A DNA stretch of 32,094 bases, taken from contig PBPH01000017.1 of NCBI GenBank assembly GCA_002725475.1, forward strand, positions 1-32,094. Reading direction: 5' to 3'. Within the stretch, counting starts at the first letter, position 1; each line of letters begins with the position of its first letter. A program made the position numbers and the translations under genes. The notes beneath the pieces are model-generated. The model was given only the letters and a program-made list of their open reading frames with translations. It did not search any database and was not told the DNA's origin. Source of the DNA: Methanobacteriota archaeon (lineage in GTDB: Archaea > Thermoplasmatota > Poseidoniia > Poseidoniales > Thalassarchaeaceae). Below are positions 9,109 to 17,615 of the stretch, piece after piece.

Positions 9109-10524
9109 TCAATCAAAAGAGAAATCTGAGAAATCATCATCATCTGCAATATCTGGCCCACTCTTAATTGGTGGAGATGTTTTGTCTTCTTCTTTCTTGA
9201 CAGTTTTAGTTTTTCGAACTTTTCGAGCAGATTTTGTTTCCTTTTCTGATAGATTTTCACTTGACTCATCAGTAGGAATAATTGGGCTACTAGAAACATA
9301 AACACCCTTAGGTCTTTCATTTGCGGCTTTTTCCAATTCTTGAGTTGCATCAAATTCATCCAATTTATCTTGCATTTCAATTGCTTCTACTGTCTCCACT
9401 ACCCCTCCACTACTTGCGGATGTAACAGAGCGTGCGCTTGGTCTATGAGCACCATGGATTGCAGAATCGATGTCAAAATCATCTAGTTCAACACTTTCCC
9501 CCTCAGGTCTTTTCTCTAATTGAGGTTTGCGAGATTCAGTATCCCGAACCTTCACCTTTTCACCAGTTTCTTCTTCAATTTCTCTAACAGCTTTCTTGTA
9601 TTCTGATTTAACACCCCTAGCTGCAATCATCTGGGCTTCAGTTAATAGTTCGCTTGCACTAATTTTTGCCCCCCGGCGAATTAAACCATTAGTTGCTACA
9701 AATAGTAAGAAAGAAGCTCCAAAAGAAATGAGAATTAGCAAAGAGTAAATCCAACTTCCAACTACTGGTACCGAGAATGCATTGTATGAATTTTCTTTGT
9801 CAATCAAGCCATGGTCTCCAAGTGTCATTGAGGTCACCAGCAATGTACCTCTGAAACCTTCCCTGTTTGCCCCTGCATAAATTCTGCAATCTCCATCATT
9901 AGACATATGAATCTCTGAATATCCCATATATGAGCCATCCATCAACCAGCCTTCAAGTGCAATAGGTTGATGCCAATCAAGTGCTGCAAACCCTTCTAGA
10001 ATTTCTTCATTAGCTGGAACTAATCCAACTACAGCCCAACCCTTTTGTGGGAAATCATTAGAAGAATCAAATCCAGGTGGTCTCGCTTTTACTCCAACAG
10101 TAGGGCTACTCCATGAACTTCCAACACCGTCCACTTTTCCTTCTGTTGGGCCTTGGGCATCTTCATATTTACCCAATTCAATTATGACTGCAGAGGCACT
10201 CATACTCTCACCGCCAATTGCACCTTCTGGAAAATGCTTTGAGAGATGTAACCAACCTTCAACATTCACCGGTTTATCGGTTGAAGTTTCATTCACCGCT
10301 GCTGAAAAGTTTCCATTTCCATCGCACCCAAGGAGATTTACAACATCATTTTCCACGTTTAAATCACCGGTATGAGTAGACATTGTAGCTGTCATGGCAT
10401 CATTGTCTATACTAACTTCAATACCTTCTGATCCCCATTCTTGAATTTCTGGGGAAAGGCACCCAGCTAGCATCATGCTAACAACAAGTAGTAGCGCCAA
10501 CACCACTGCTCGCCCTCTCGCCAT
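9109..10524 (-). CDS. Predicted lipoprotein with C-terminal TM and charged Lys/Glu-rich cytoplasmic tail, function unknown
   Basis: MARGRAVVLALLLVVSMMLAGCLSPE lipobox (LAGC); TM near WIYSLLILISFGASFLLFVAT; start taken at internal Met 17 of the ORF. Confidence 0.75.
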   Translation of the reverse strand: MARGRAVVLALLLVVSMMLAGCLSPEIQEWGSEGIEVSIDNDAMTATMSTHTGDLNVENDVVNLLGCDGNGNFSAAVNETSTDKPVNVEGWLHLSKHFPEGAIGGESMSASAVIIELGKYEDAQGPTEGKVDGVGSSWSSPTVGVKARPPGFDSSNDFPQKGWAVVGLVPANEEILEGFAALDWHQPIALEGWLMDGSYMGYSEIHMSNDGDCRIYAGANREGFRGTLLVTSMTLGDHGLIDKENSYNAFSVPVVGSWIYSLLILISFGASFLLFVATNGLIRRGAKISASELLTEAQMIAARGVKSEYKKAVREIEEETGEKVKVRDTESRKPQLEKRPEGESVELDDFDIDSAIHGAHRPSARSVTSASSGGVVETVEAIEMQDKLDEFDATQELEKAANERPKGVYVSSSPIIPTDESSENLSEKETKSARKVRKTKTVKKEEDKTSPPIKSGPDIADDDDFSDFSFD

Positions 10525-10608
10525 GTAATGGCGAGGTATGGAGGAGTTGATGACGGTTGCGAGCCATAACATATGGCAAATATGGATAGTGAATAGATAA
10601 ATAAATCA

Positions 10609-11775
10609 CTAAATCAGTGCTCTTATGTCATGAAGGAATTCATCAGAGTCCCAACTAGAACCAACCCAAACAACCCGCTTTTGCCCATCGTGATCAACTA
10701 TGAATGTTACAGTGCTGTGACCTACGTCATAAGTTTCCTCTGCATGTTCGTTATGCTCACCATGCTCGCCGTGCTCATTCTCTGATACACATGACATTTG
10801 ATTATCACCATCCCATTCATAACCCTCATCACACATACAGTGGGCGCCAGCACCTTGGCCCATAACCCAACCATGTCCGTTGCACTGTTCGCTAGATGGT
10901 GTTGGTAGATTGGAAATATTCGAATTACTTGCAACCCAGGCTAGGTGTGGGTGATGTTCAATATCAACTGAATCAACTCCTACAGAACTTTCAACCCAAG
11001 TGTAGTTGGTGGTATCCCATGCATATAGGCTCCACCACCATGAAGAGTTGGAAGGCGCAACTCCTGAGATGTTTTCCATAAAATGCCCATGCTGGGATTC
11101 TGGTGCGGTGAAAGTAATTCCGTGCATGTTGAAGCCCTTTGTTGTTAAGTTCCATCCAGTAGCATTTTCAGGTAAATGAGTGCTATTTACTTCATATTCA
11201 TTTGTACTATTATCTGGCATCATAGTAACTAACGAATGCATCATTGAGTGGTCACCCGTGTCATGACCATCCATATGCATGCCGCCACTAACATGTAGAT
11301 CAATCATGGTGGTGTTAACTGCAATTCCCCAACCACTCCAGACTTCCTGAATCATGGTTAAATTCGTCGAGGTTAAATGTGGCCAATCATATCCATTGTC
11401 ATTGACATAGTCCGCCAGAACTTCTTGCGTATCTCGTAATGGATCAATGGTTATTGAAAGATAAACGACATCTTCTCCATACGAATCTCCCAACTCTTCT
11501 TTCATGTACTTCATGTTAGATTCAATTACTGGACATATGTCAGGACAATGAGTATAAGTGAATGCGACAACCACCACCTTTCCTTCAAAATCGGAGAGAG
11601 AAACATCATCTCCATTATGATCTGTTAGAGTAAAATCTGGGGCTTGTACGGGTGGGTGGTAAGGTTTCCCATTGAAATCGATATCATGGTGCCCATCACC
11701 CCCAATACAACCTGCAAAAATCAGTGCAGAACATAAGGTCAAAATCAAAACTCTTCGCATAACTAAATGGCCCAT
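10609..11775 (-). CDS. SCO1/SenC (PrrC) family copper chaperone-like lipoprotein with large internal insertion
   Basis: Lipobox FAGC; thioredoxin-fold Sco motif TYTHCPDICPVIESNM, then YLSITIDPLRDT, and C-terminal YDVGHSTVTFIVDHDGQKRVVW. The Cys pair and catalytic His are separated by far more than in a typical Sco protein. Start may be Met 6 (11760). Confidence 0.85.
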   Translation of the reverse strand: MGHLVMRRVLILTLCSALIFAGCIGGDGHHDIDFNGKPYHPPVQAPDFTLTDHNGDDVSLSDFEGKVVVVAFTYTHCPDICPVIESNMKYMKEELGDSYGEDVVYLSITIDPLRDTQEVLADYVNDNGYDWPHLTSTNLTMIQEVWSGWGIAVNTTMIDLHVSGGMHMDGHDTGDHSMMHSLVTMMPDNSTNEYEVNSTHLPENATGWNLTTKGFNMHGITFTAPESQHGHFMENISGVAPSNSSWWWSLYAWDTTNYTWVESSVGVDSVDIEHHPHLAWVASNSNISNLPTPSSEQCNGHGWVMGQGAGAHCMCDEGYEWDGDNQMSCVSENEHGEHGEHNEHAEETYDVGHSTVTFIVDHDGQKRVVWVGSSWDSDEFLHDIRALI

Positions 11776-11851
11776 TCCATTGTATAATATATTTTGTCGC
11801 CCCTGTTGTTACTGCACTTTCAAGAACGATGAATGATTCGGACCAACCGCT

Positions 11852-11934
11852 GCGGACGTCGCATAGCCTGGTATCGCGCCGGATTTGAAATCCGGTGACC
11901 TCGTGTCGCGGGAGTTCGAATCTCTCCGTCCGCG
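11852..11934 (+). tRNA. tRNA-Ser (anticodon TGA)
   Basis: Acceptor GCGGACG/CGTCCGC, anticodon stem CCGGA/TCCGG with loop TTTGAAA, long variable arm, T-arm GGGAGTTCGAATCTCTC. Confidence 0.92.
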
Positions 11935-11952
11935 CTTAATTTCGGATTTCAA

Positions 11953-12279
11953 TTAAAATCTACACCAAGCAGGTAATGAATCTGGTGCGCCTGGTGTGGT
12001 AATTGCAATGAAAACTATCATCAGTAAAATGAATACCCCGGGAAATAGTGCGGTTAATGTTAGAATATTGCTATCTTCTTCAAATCTAAGATGCATGAAG
12101 ACAAATGCAATCCCAAGGAATTTTATTGCTCCTATAGTTACAAGAATTAGAATAACCATCTCTTCAACAATCGCCCCTTGCACAGATGCAGCCACAGCTC
12201 CAACTTCAACAGCAGTCATAATCATCAACATTGCGAAATTTACATTGTAAGCATCTCTTCCTAGAATTTTATGACCCAT
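11953..12279 (-). CDS. Cytochrome c oxidase subunit IV-like small membrane protein
   Basis: Three TM segments, directly downstream of COX3; family-like sequence (NVNFAMLMIMTAVEVGAVA...LGIAFVFMHLRFE...). Confidence 0.75.
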   Translation of the reverse strand: MGHKILGRDAYNVNFAMLMIMTAVEVGAVAASVQGAIVEEMVILILVTIGAIKFLGIAFVFMHLRFEEDSNILTLTALFPGVFILLMIVFIAITTPGAPDSLPAWCRF

Positions 12280-12291
12280 CTTTTTTCCCCC

Positions 12292-13470
12292 TCAATACAG
12301 ATAAAATGCTGGGAACACCAACACCCAAACCAAATCAACAAAGTGCCAATAAATTCCGAAGTATTCGATAGATACTGCGTTAGTCGGAGAATATCCTCCT
12401 TTATGGGCTTTGTAAGTCATGTAAACAAGACCAATTATTCCACCAAACACGTGAGCCCCGTGCGTACCCGTGGCAACGTAAAACGTAGCAGCAGATAGAC
12501 GTAAATTAACATCAATATATTCGCCACCATGGCCAGCGCCCGCAAAGTGATACATTTCATTGTGGATTGTGTATCCATCGTCCAACAAACTAGGGGCATA
12601 GAACGGCCCAATGTTGAATCCAACAAACCATTCAATCAACTTAAGCACCAAGAAAAGAGTAGCTAGAATTAGGGTAGCGCCTAGATAATTCCTAATCTTT
12701 CTAGATCTTTCTTCATGATCTAAATCGGTACGATTTGCGGTCTTCAAAGCCAATACCACAGTGAAGGAAGAAACAATCAAAGCAAATGTATTGATAGCTC
12801 CAGGAACAAGAGTATCGGGGAATAGAACTAATGTCCATGATTCTGAATGAGAACCTGCAATGAAATAAGATGCGGGTACCCAACAAGCATCACCTGGTGA
12901 GAATGGCAATCCGTTTGAATAAGTAGCATGATTGTCTAGGATTGCTTGGCACGATTCAGTTCCCATACGATATCGAATATAAGTCGTAAATAAACTAGAG
13001 AAAACCATCATTTCAGACATCAAGAATATCCACATTCCAACTTTTCGAATATCGATATTTTGGAAAGGAGCGCCTGCAGATTTAGGTTCAAAATGGCCAT
13101 CAAAAGACATATCTTGACGCCACCATACTAGTAACCCAGAAATTATCACTGCAAATCCTACCAAGACTATTGGTAGGTAGTTTCCATTGAACACGGTGTC
13201 GTTTAAGTCATCATTCATTACAAAAGTAGAAGCGAATCCAAATAGGAATATTGTAATTCCAAATGACATGATAATTGGAGCCCAACTATTGTGTGGTGCG
13301 CCGTGTTCCCAATCATGAGGCCCCCATCCATTTCCGTGATGCCCGTAATGGTGATCGTCTCCATGGTCATCATCTGAAGCAGAGGGAGGGGCTCTCTTTC
13401 TTACACCATAATCTTTCATTTCCTCATTGATAATTTGACGAATTCGCTCTTCTGTTAAACTGGTACTCAA
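12292..13470 (-). CDS. Heme-copper oxidase subunit III with His-rich N-terminal extension
   Basis: KVGMWIFLMSEMMVFSSLFTTYIRYR, GTHGAHVFGGIIGLVYM, EYFGIYWHFVDLVWVLVFPAFYLY are subunit III hallmarks. Confidence 0.92.
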   Translation of the reverse strand: MSTSLTEERIRQIINEEMKDYGVRKRAPPSASDDDHGDDHHYGHHGNGWGPHDWEHGAPHNSWAPIIMSFGITIFLFGFASTFVMNDDLNDTVFNGNYLPIVLVGFAVIISGLLVWWRQDMSFDGHFEPKSAGAPFQNIDIRKVGMWIFLMSEMMVFSSLFTTYIRYRMGTESCQAILDNHATYSNGLPFSPGDACWVPASYFIAGSHSESWTLVLFPDTLVPGAINTFALIVSSFTVVLALKTANRTDLDHEERSRKIRNYLGATLILATLFLVLKLIEWFVGFNIGPFYAPSLLDDGYTIHNEMYHFAGAGHGGEYIDVNLRLSAATFYVATGTHGAHVFGGIIGLVYMTYKAHKGGYSPTNAVSIEYFGIYWHFVDLVWVLVFPAFYLY

Positions 13471-15797
13471 TTCATCCCCTCCTCATCGGGATCATTTGGA
13501 ACCATTAACCTAGTCAGCCAATTTTCTTTCTTCTCTGAACCATGTTCCTCATTTACATCAATTAGAGTTGGCAAGTCATCGAACGATGGCGTTGGTGGAG
13601 GTGATGAAACTAGCCATTCAAAGGACCATCCACCCCAAGGGTCTGCGGGGGCTTTCTTACCCTTTACAAGCGTCATCACCATGTTAGTGACCATGATTAG
13701 AGTTGAGAGACCGAAAATAAATGCATTAATTGTGATGAATGAATTCCAACTCGCCACCTCTGGGGGTAATGTTCCTACAACATCACTGTATTCGTTTGCT
13801 TGAATGAAATAGGTGTGATGTCTTCTAGTCATCCCCATTAATCCTAATTTATGCATTGGCCAAAATAATCCATTGTAAGAAATGAAGGCGATGAGGAAGT
13901 GAAGAAGTCCTAGCCTTTCATCCATCATCTTTCCAGTCATCTTAGGGTACCAGTAGTATATTGCTGCAAATAGTCCGAACACAGTTCCCCCTACAAGGAC
14001 ATAATGGAAGTGTGCTACTACAAAGTAAGTCTCGTGTAGGTGGATATCCATAGCAATTGACGGGAAGAACATCCCTGAAATCCCTCCTAGCGTGAATGTT
14101 ACTAAGAACCCGAGAGACCAGAGTGTGTGTGTACGATATACTAGAGAACCTCCATGCATAGTAGCCAACCAATTGAATATTTTTATGCCAGTTGGAACAG
14201 CTACAGCCATCGTAGTCAGCATCATCACGAATCTTAGCCATGGAGCCATTCCACTAGTTAGCATATGGTGGCCATAAACAATGAATGATACAAATCCAAT
14301 TCCAGCCATTGCGTAAACCATTGATTTGTATCCAAATATTGATCGTCGGGAACTTGTTGCAAGCACTTCAGAAACAATTCCAAATGCAGGAATAATTACA
14401 ACGTAAACTTCAGGATGTCCAAAGTACCAGAATAGGTGACTCCAAAGAAGTGGGTCACCGCCAGCACTTGTGTTGAAGAAAGCGGTAGCAATTGTTCTAT
14501 CAAGGAATGCTTCGATTAAACCAATTCCAAATGCTGGGATTGAGATAAATAGGCACATCACAGAAACAAAAACTGACCAAGTAAACAATGGCATTTGCAT
14601 CCAACCCATACTAGGGGTCCTCATGGCACAAATTGTAGTGATGAAGTTAATTCCAGCAAGTGTTGAAGATGCAACTAACATGAGTTGCCCAGCAAGCCAA
14701 AATGTAGTTCCTGGGTGACTTGACACCCAAGATGTAATTGGTTGATAACCAGTCCAACCTACATCCGCTCCAGTTCCGGAGAAAACACCACACAATATTA
14801 GAATAGAACCAGCAGGATTGAGCCAAAAGGCCATTGCGTTAATTCTAGGGAAAGCCAAATCCCTAGCTCCAATTTGAAGAGGTACAATCCAATTGGCAAA
14901 ACCATTGATTAAAGGCATGGCAGCGAGGAAAATCATCACAGTACCGTGTAAAGTAAAGAATTGGTTGTATTGGTCCTGAGTCAAGAAATCATTGCCCGGG
15001 ACTGATAGTTGAATTCGAATCATCAGGGCTATTACACCACCCACTAGGAAATAGAATAGACCAGCCACAAAGTATAGCGTTCCTACCTTTTTATGGTCTG
15101 TGCTAGTAAGCCATTCGGAAATCCATGGTGCAAAAGCACTCCAACTAAAAGACTCAGGGTTAGCGCGATAAAACACATACGCCACACTAATCAACAACAT
15201 TAGTGACACGAGTAGAATGGCAGAGAATAGGACAGTAATGCCATCGGCGCTTGAGGTTGTAGTTTCACCAACTCCTCCAGGGGCTCCCATTACAAATTGA
15301 GATTGTGCCCAATGGTCACCATCACCGGGCGAAGCATCACCATCCACTGAATTGACTGTTAATTGGAAATTTGCTGAACCGCTACTTGGGGCAGTCCAAT
15401 CTACTGACCAGTTCATTTGGTCATTTCCAGTTGTAGTGTGGGTAAGTTGGCCAGCAATCATTTGAGTTGAGTCATCTAAAATTGTCAAAGTACCCGAAGT
15501 GGCTACGAGATTGAACCCGCCAGTATTTTGCCTTTCAGCAATAAATTCTGAGCCCGGACCCCCCGTAAATCCAAAAGAAAATGTGTAAGTTTCTCCAGGG
15601 TTATATTCTGATGGTAATGCACTGCCATTTCCTAGTGTCATGAAAGGCGACACATCACTACTGGGGGAGCCGCTGTGACATGTACATCCGGAGTCAACAT
15701 TGTTGATTCCTCCACTTCTAGCTTGGAGACTAGGTGCTAACATTAGTGAGGCTACTAGAAGAGCAGTAATTGCAAGTATTTTCACATTCACTTTCAT
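13467..15797 (-). CDS. Heme-copper oxidase subunit I with N-terminal extracytoplasmic domain
   Basis: Core: WLTSTDHKKVGTLYF, GARDLAFPRINAMAFWL, WFYFGHPEVYVVIIPAFG region, VYGHHMLTSGM, VPTGIKIFNW, HETYFVVAHFHYVLVGG. N-terminal ~190 aa is signal peptide plus a separate domain containing SGCTCHSG. Confidence 0.93.
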   Translation of the reverse strand: MKVNVKILAITALLVASLMLAPSLQARSGGINNVDSGCTCHSGSPSSDVSPFMTLGNGSALPSEYNPGETYTFSFGFTGGPGSEFIAERQNTGGFNLVATSGTLTILDDSTQMIAGQLTHTTTGNDQMNWSVDWTAPSSGSANFQLTVNSVDGDASPGDGDHWAQSQFVMGAPGGVGETTTSSADGITVLFSAILLVSLMLLISVAYVFYRANPESFSWSAFAPWISEWLTSTDHKKVGTLYFVAGLFYFLVGGVIALMIRIQLSVPGNDFLTQDQYNQFFTLHGTVMIFLAAMPLINGFANWIVPLQIGARDLAFPRINAMAFWLNPAGSILILCGVFSGTGADVGWTGYQPITSWVSSHPGTTFWLAGQLMLVASSTLAGINFITTICAMRTPSMGWMQMPLFTWSVFVSVMCLFISIPAFGIGLIEAFLDRTIATAFFNTSAGGDPLLWSHLFWYFGHPEVYVVIIPAFGIVSEVLATSSRRSIFGYKSMVYAMAGIGFVSFIVYGHHMLTSGMAPWLRFVMMLTTMAVAVPTGIKIFNWLATMHGGSLVYRTHTLWSLGFLVTFTLGGISGMFFPSIAMDIHLHETYFVVAHFHYVLVGGTVFGLFAAIYYWYPKMTGKMMDERLGLLHFLIAFISYNGLFWPMHKLGLMGMTRRHHTYFIQANEYSDVVGTLPPEVASWNSFITINAFIFGLSTLIMVTNMVMTLVKGKKAPADPWGGWSFEWLVSSPPPTPSFDDLPTLIDVNEEHGSEKKENWLTRLMVPNDPDEEGMN

Positions 15798-15808
15798 ATC
15801 ATGTCACC

Positions 15809-16528
15809 TCACTCATGTACCTCAAGTATTGCAGTCATGTAAGCGTGGTCATCGCCACAGAATTCCGCACAATCTATGAAAAACTCACCAGTGATATCGG
15901 GTGTTACCCACATTGATGTGAATATTCCCGGCACAGAGTCTTCTTTTGCACCCCACTGAACGATGTAAGGTGAGTGCGTTACGTCTGAGGATGAAAGATT
16001 GAATCTGTAAGTCACGTCCTTTTTCACGCTCAATACAGTCAACCCAGTTTCATCATGAACTCCAACATCGCATAAATCAGCATCTAAATTCCGACAATCG
16101 AATTCCCAGAACCATTGTTGCCCATTAATTCCAACTTCATAGTAATCAACGCCTTCTACGCCTACAACACTCGGGTCTTCCCAAACATCAGACGCAGGCC
16201 CAAGTGAAATATATGTAAGATAGATGATTAGAATGGATGGAAGAACAACCCAAGCGATCTCCAATTTAGTATTGTGAAAATGCTTTGGAAATTCACCAAC
16301 TGCAATATCGTCAATATTAGGTACTTCTCCATCTTTAGAACGATAGAAAAATGAGTGATGAATTAACCATCCGAAGACGATTACTCCAACCACGCCAGAC
16401 CACAGGAAAAACACATCAAATAACTCGTTATATGCTTCTCCACCAACAGCCACTGCAACCCCTCTTACCGAGGCGGTAATGCAGACCATAGTTAAGCGTT
16501 CTCCGAACCGAACATCTAAGGCAATCAA
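15809..16528 (-). CDS. Heme-copper oxidase subunit II (CuA)
   Basis: CuA motif DCAEFCGDDHAYM, upstream VTHSPYIVQWG His ligand, two N-terminal TM helices. Start uncertain (Met 14 possible). Confidence 0.9.
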   Translation of the reverse strand: MIALDVRFGERLTMVCITASVRGVAVAVGGEAYNELFDVFFLWSGVVGVIVFGWLIHHSFFYRSKDGEVPNIDDIAVGEFPKHFHNTKLEIAWVVLPSILIIYLTYISLGPASDVWEDPSVVGVEGVDYYEVGINGQQWFWEFDCRNLDADLCDVGVHDETGLTVLSVKKDVTYRFNLSSSDVTHSPYIVQWGAKEDSVPGIFTSMWVTPDITGEFFIDCAEFCGDDHAYMTAILEVHE

Positions 16529-16692
16529 ACAAAAATCGAATACCGAACCCTAACTTGTTAGGGACTGGTTGATAATTGCAAATTGTAAAACTCAACATAG
16601 GTGTTTAAATTGTGTTTTTTAATTATTATTTTTATTCTTAAAGAGTATCGACCCGCCAAAGGTTGAATTGTAATGACTCCACCCTCGCCCTG

Positions 16693-17073
16693 ATGGACGT
16701 CAGGGCGCTGGTGGTTGAGGACAACCAAGTTAATGTTCGTCTATTGCTAGCATTGCTGAAAGGAAAAGACATTACAGATATTGAAGTTGCAGAAGATGCT
16801 AATCAGGCCTTTGAAGCATTACAGACGGGTTCATTTGATTTGATTTTCATGGACATTCAACTTCCATGGACGGATGGTTTGCAGTTGACAACAGCCATTC
16901 GTGATCATCCATTAGTTCGTGATAGCAGAATAATTGCAGTTACTGCATTTTCAACACCTGAAGATAGGAGAAAAGCTGCCGCTGCTGGTTGTGATGCATT
17001 CGTTCCTAAACCAGTACGTCGTGAAGAATTATATCGAGTAATAGATGAACAGTTAGCGGCACGTGGGGAATAA
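16693..17073 (+). CDS. Stand-alone response regulator receiver (CheY/DivK-like) protein
   Basis: VVEDNQ, FMDIQLP (phospho-Asp), IIAVTA, FVPKPV; no output domain. ATG at 16693 preferred over the TTG at 16663. Confidence 0.88.
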   Translation: MDVRALVVEDNQVNVRLLLALLKGKDITDIEVAEDANQAFEALQTGSFDLIFMDIQLPWTDGLQLTTAIRDHPLVRDSRIIAVTAFSTPEDRRKAAAAGCDAFVPKPVRREELYRVIDEQLAARGE

Positions 17074-17087
17074 TTGGAAGAACTTGA

Positions 17088-17615
17088 ATGGCTTCAGGAA
17101 ATGAATGGAAACGTCGCCGAAATTCAGTTGGTGGTGACCCTACTAGAGAAGCTCGTTTTGAAATTGCAGGGAAGGCATTGGCTGAAGCAAGAATAAGAAA
17201 TAGACCTCAGAAAGAGGGTGGTTGTTCGTGCCCAATTTTAATTGAGGGAAATAAGGACGTCTTAGCATTGAGGAAATTGGGTTTTTCTGGGACCATTGAG
17301 AAATTAAATAGGGGATGGGATCGTAGTCGTTTGGTTGCCTACTTGTTTGAAACCTATGGCTGTCAAAATCCAATAGATGGTGGCCCCTCTCTGATTATTT
17401 TGATGGATTGGGATAGAACAGGTGGTCGTATTCAAAATGATATCAGCATACGCTTGAAATCTATGGATGTTGTTATTGATGAGGCTACTAGAATGGAGTT
17501 GTTAAAATCAATGAAATTAGAAGGCAAAACAGTTGAATCCCTTGCACCCTTTGCCGATGAACTAAGAGTAATAATGAAGTTATACGACCCTGACGATTGT
17601 TATGAAGAAGAGTAA
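17088..17615 (+). CDS. Small TOPRIM-domain protein
   Basis: TOPRIM signature LIEGNKDVLALRKLGF ... IILMDWDRTGGRI. A few bases after the response regulator, likely co-transcribed. Confidence 0.78.
   Translation: MASGNEWKRRRNSVGGDPTREARFEIAGKALAEARIRNRPQKEGGCSCPILIEGNKDVLALRKLGFSGTIEKLNRGWDRSRLVAYLFETYGCQNPIDGGPSLIILMDWDRTGGRIQNDISIRLKSMDVVIDEATRMELLKSMKLEGKTVESLAPFADELRVIMKLYDPDDCYEEE

Noticed and set aside
13942-14241. 99-aa alternative-frame ORF inside COX1
   Set aside because: Overlaps the conserved catalytic core of subunit I in a different frame; no independent evidence.
15675-15686. Heme c attachment site in the COX1 N-terminal domain (SGCTCHSG)
   Set aside because: Spacing is CxCH, not CxxCH; called only a possible metal/redox motif.
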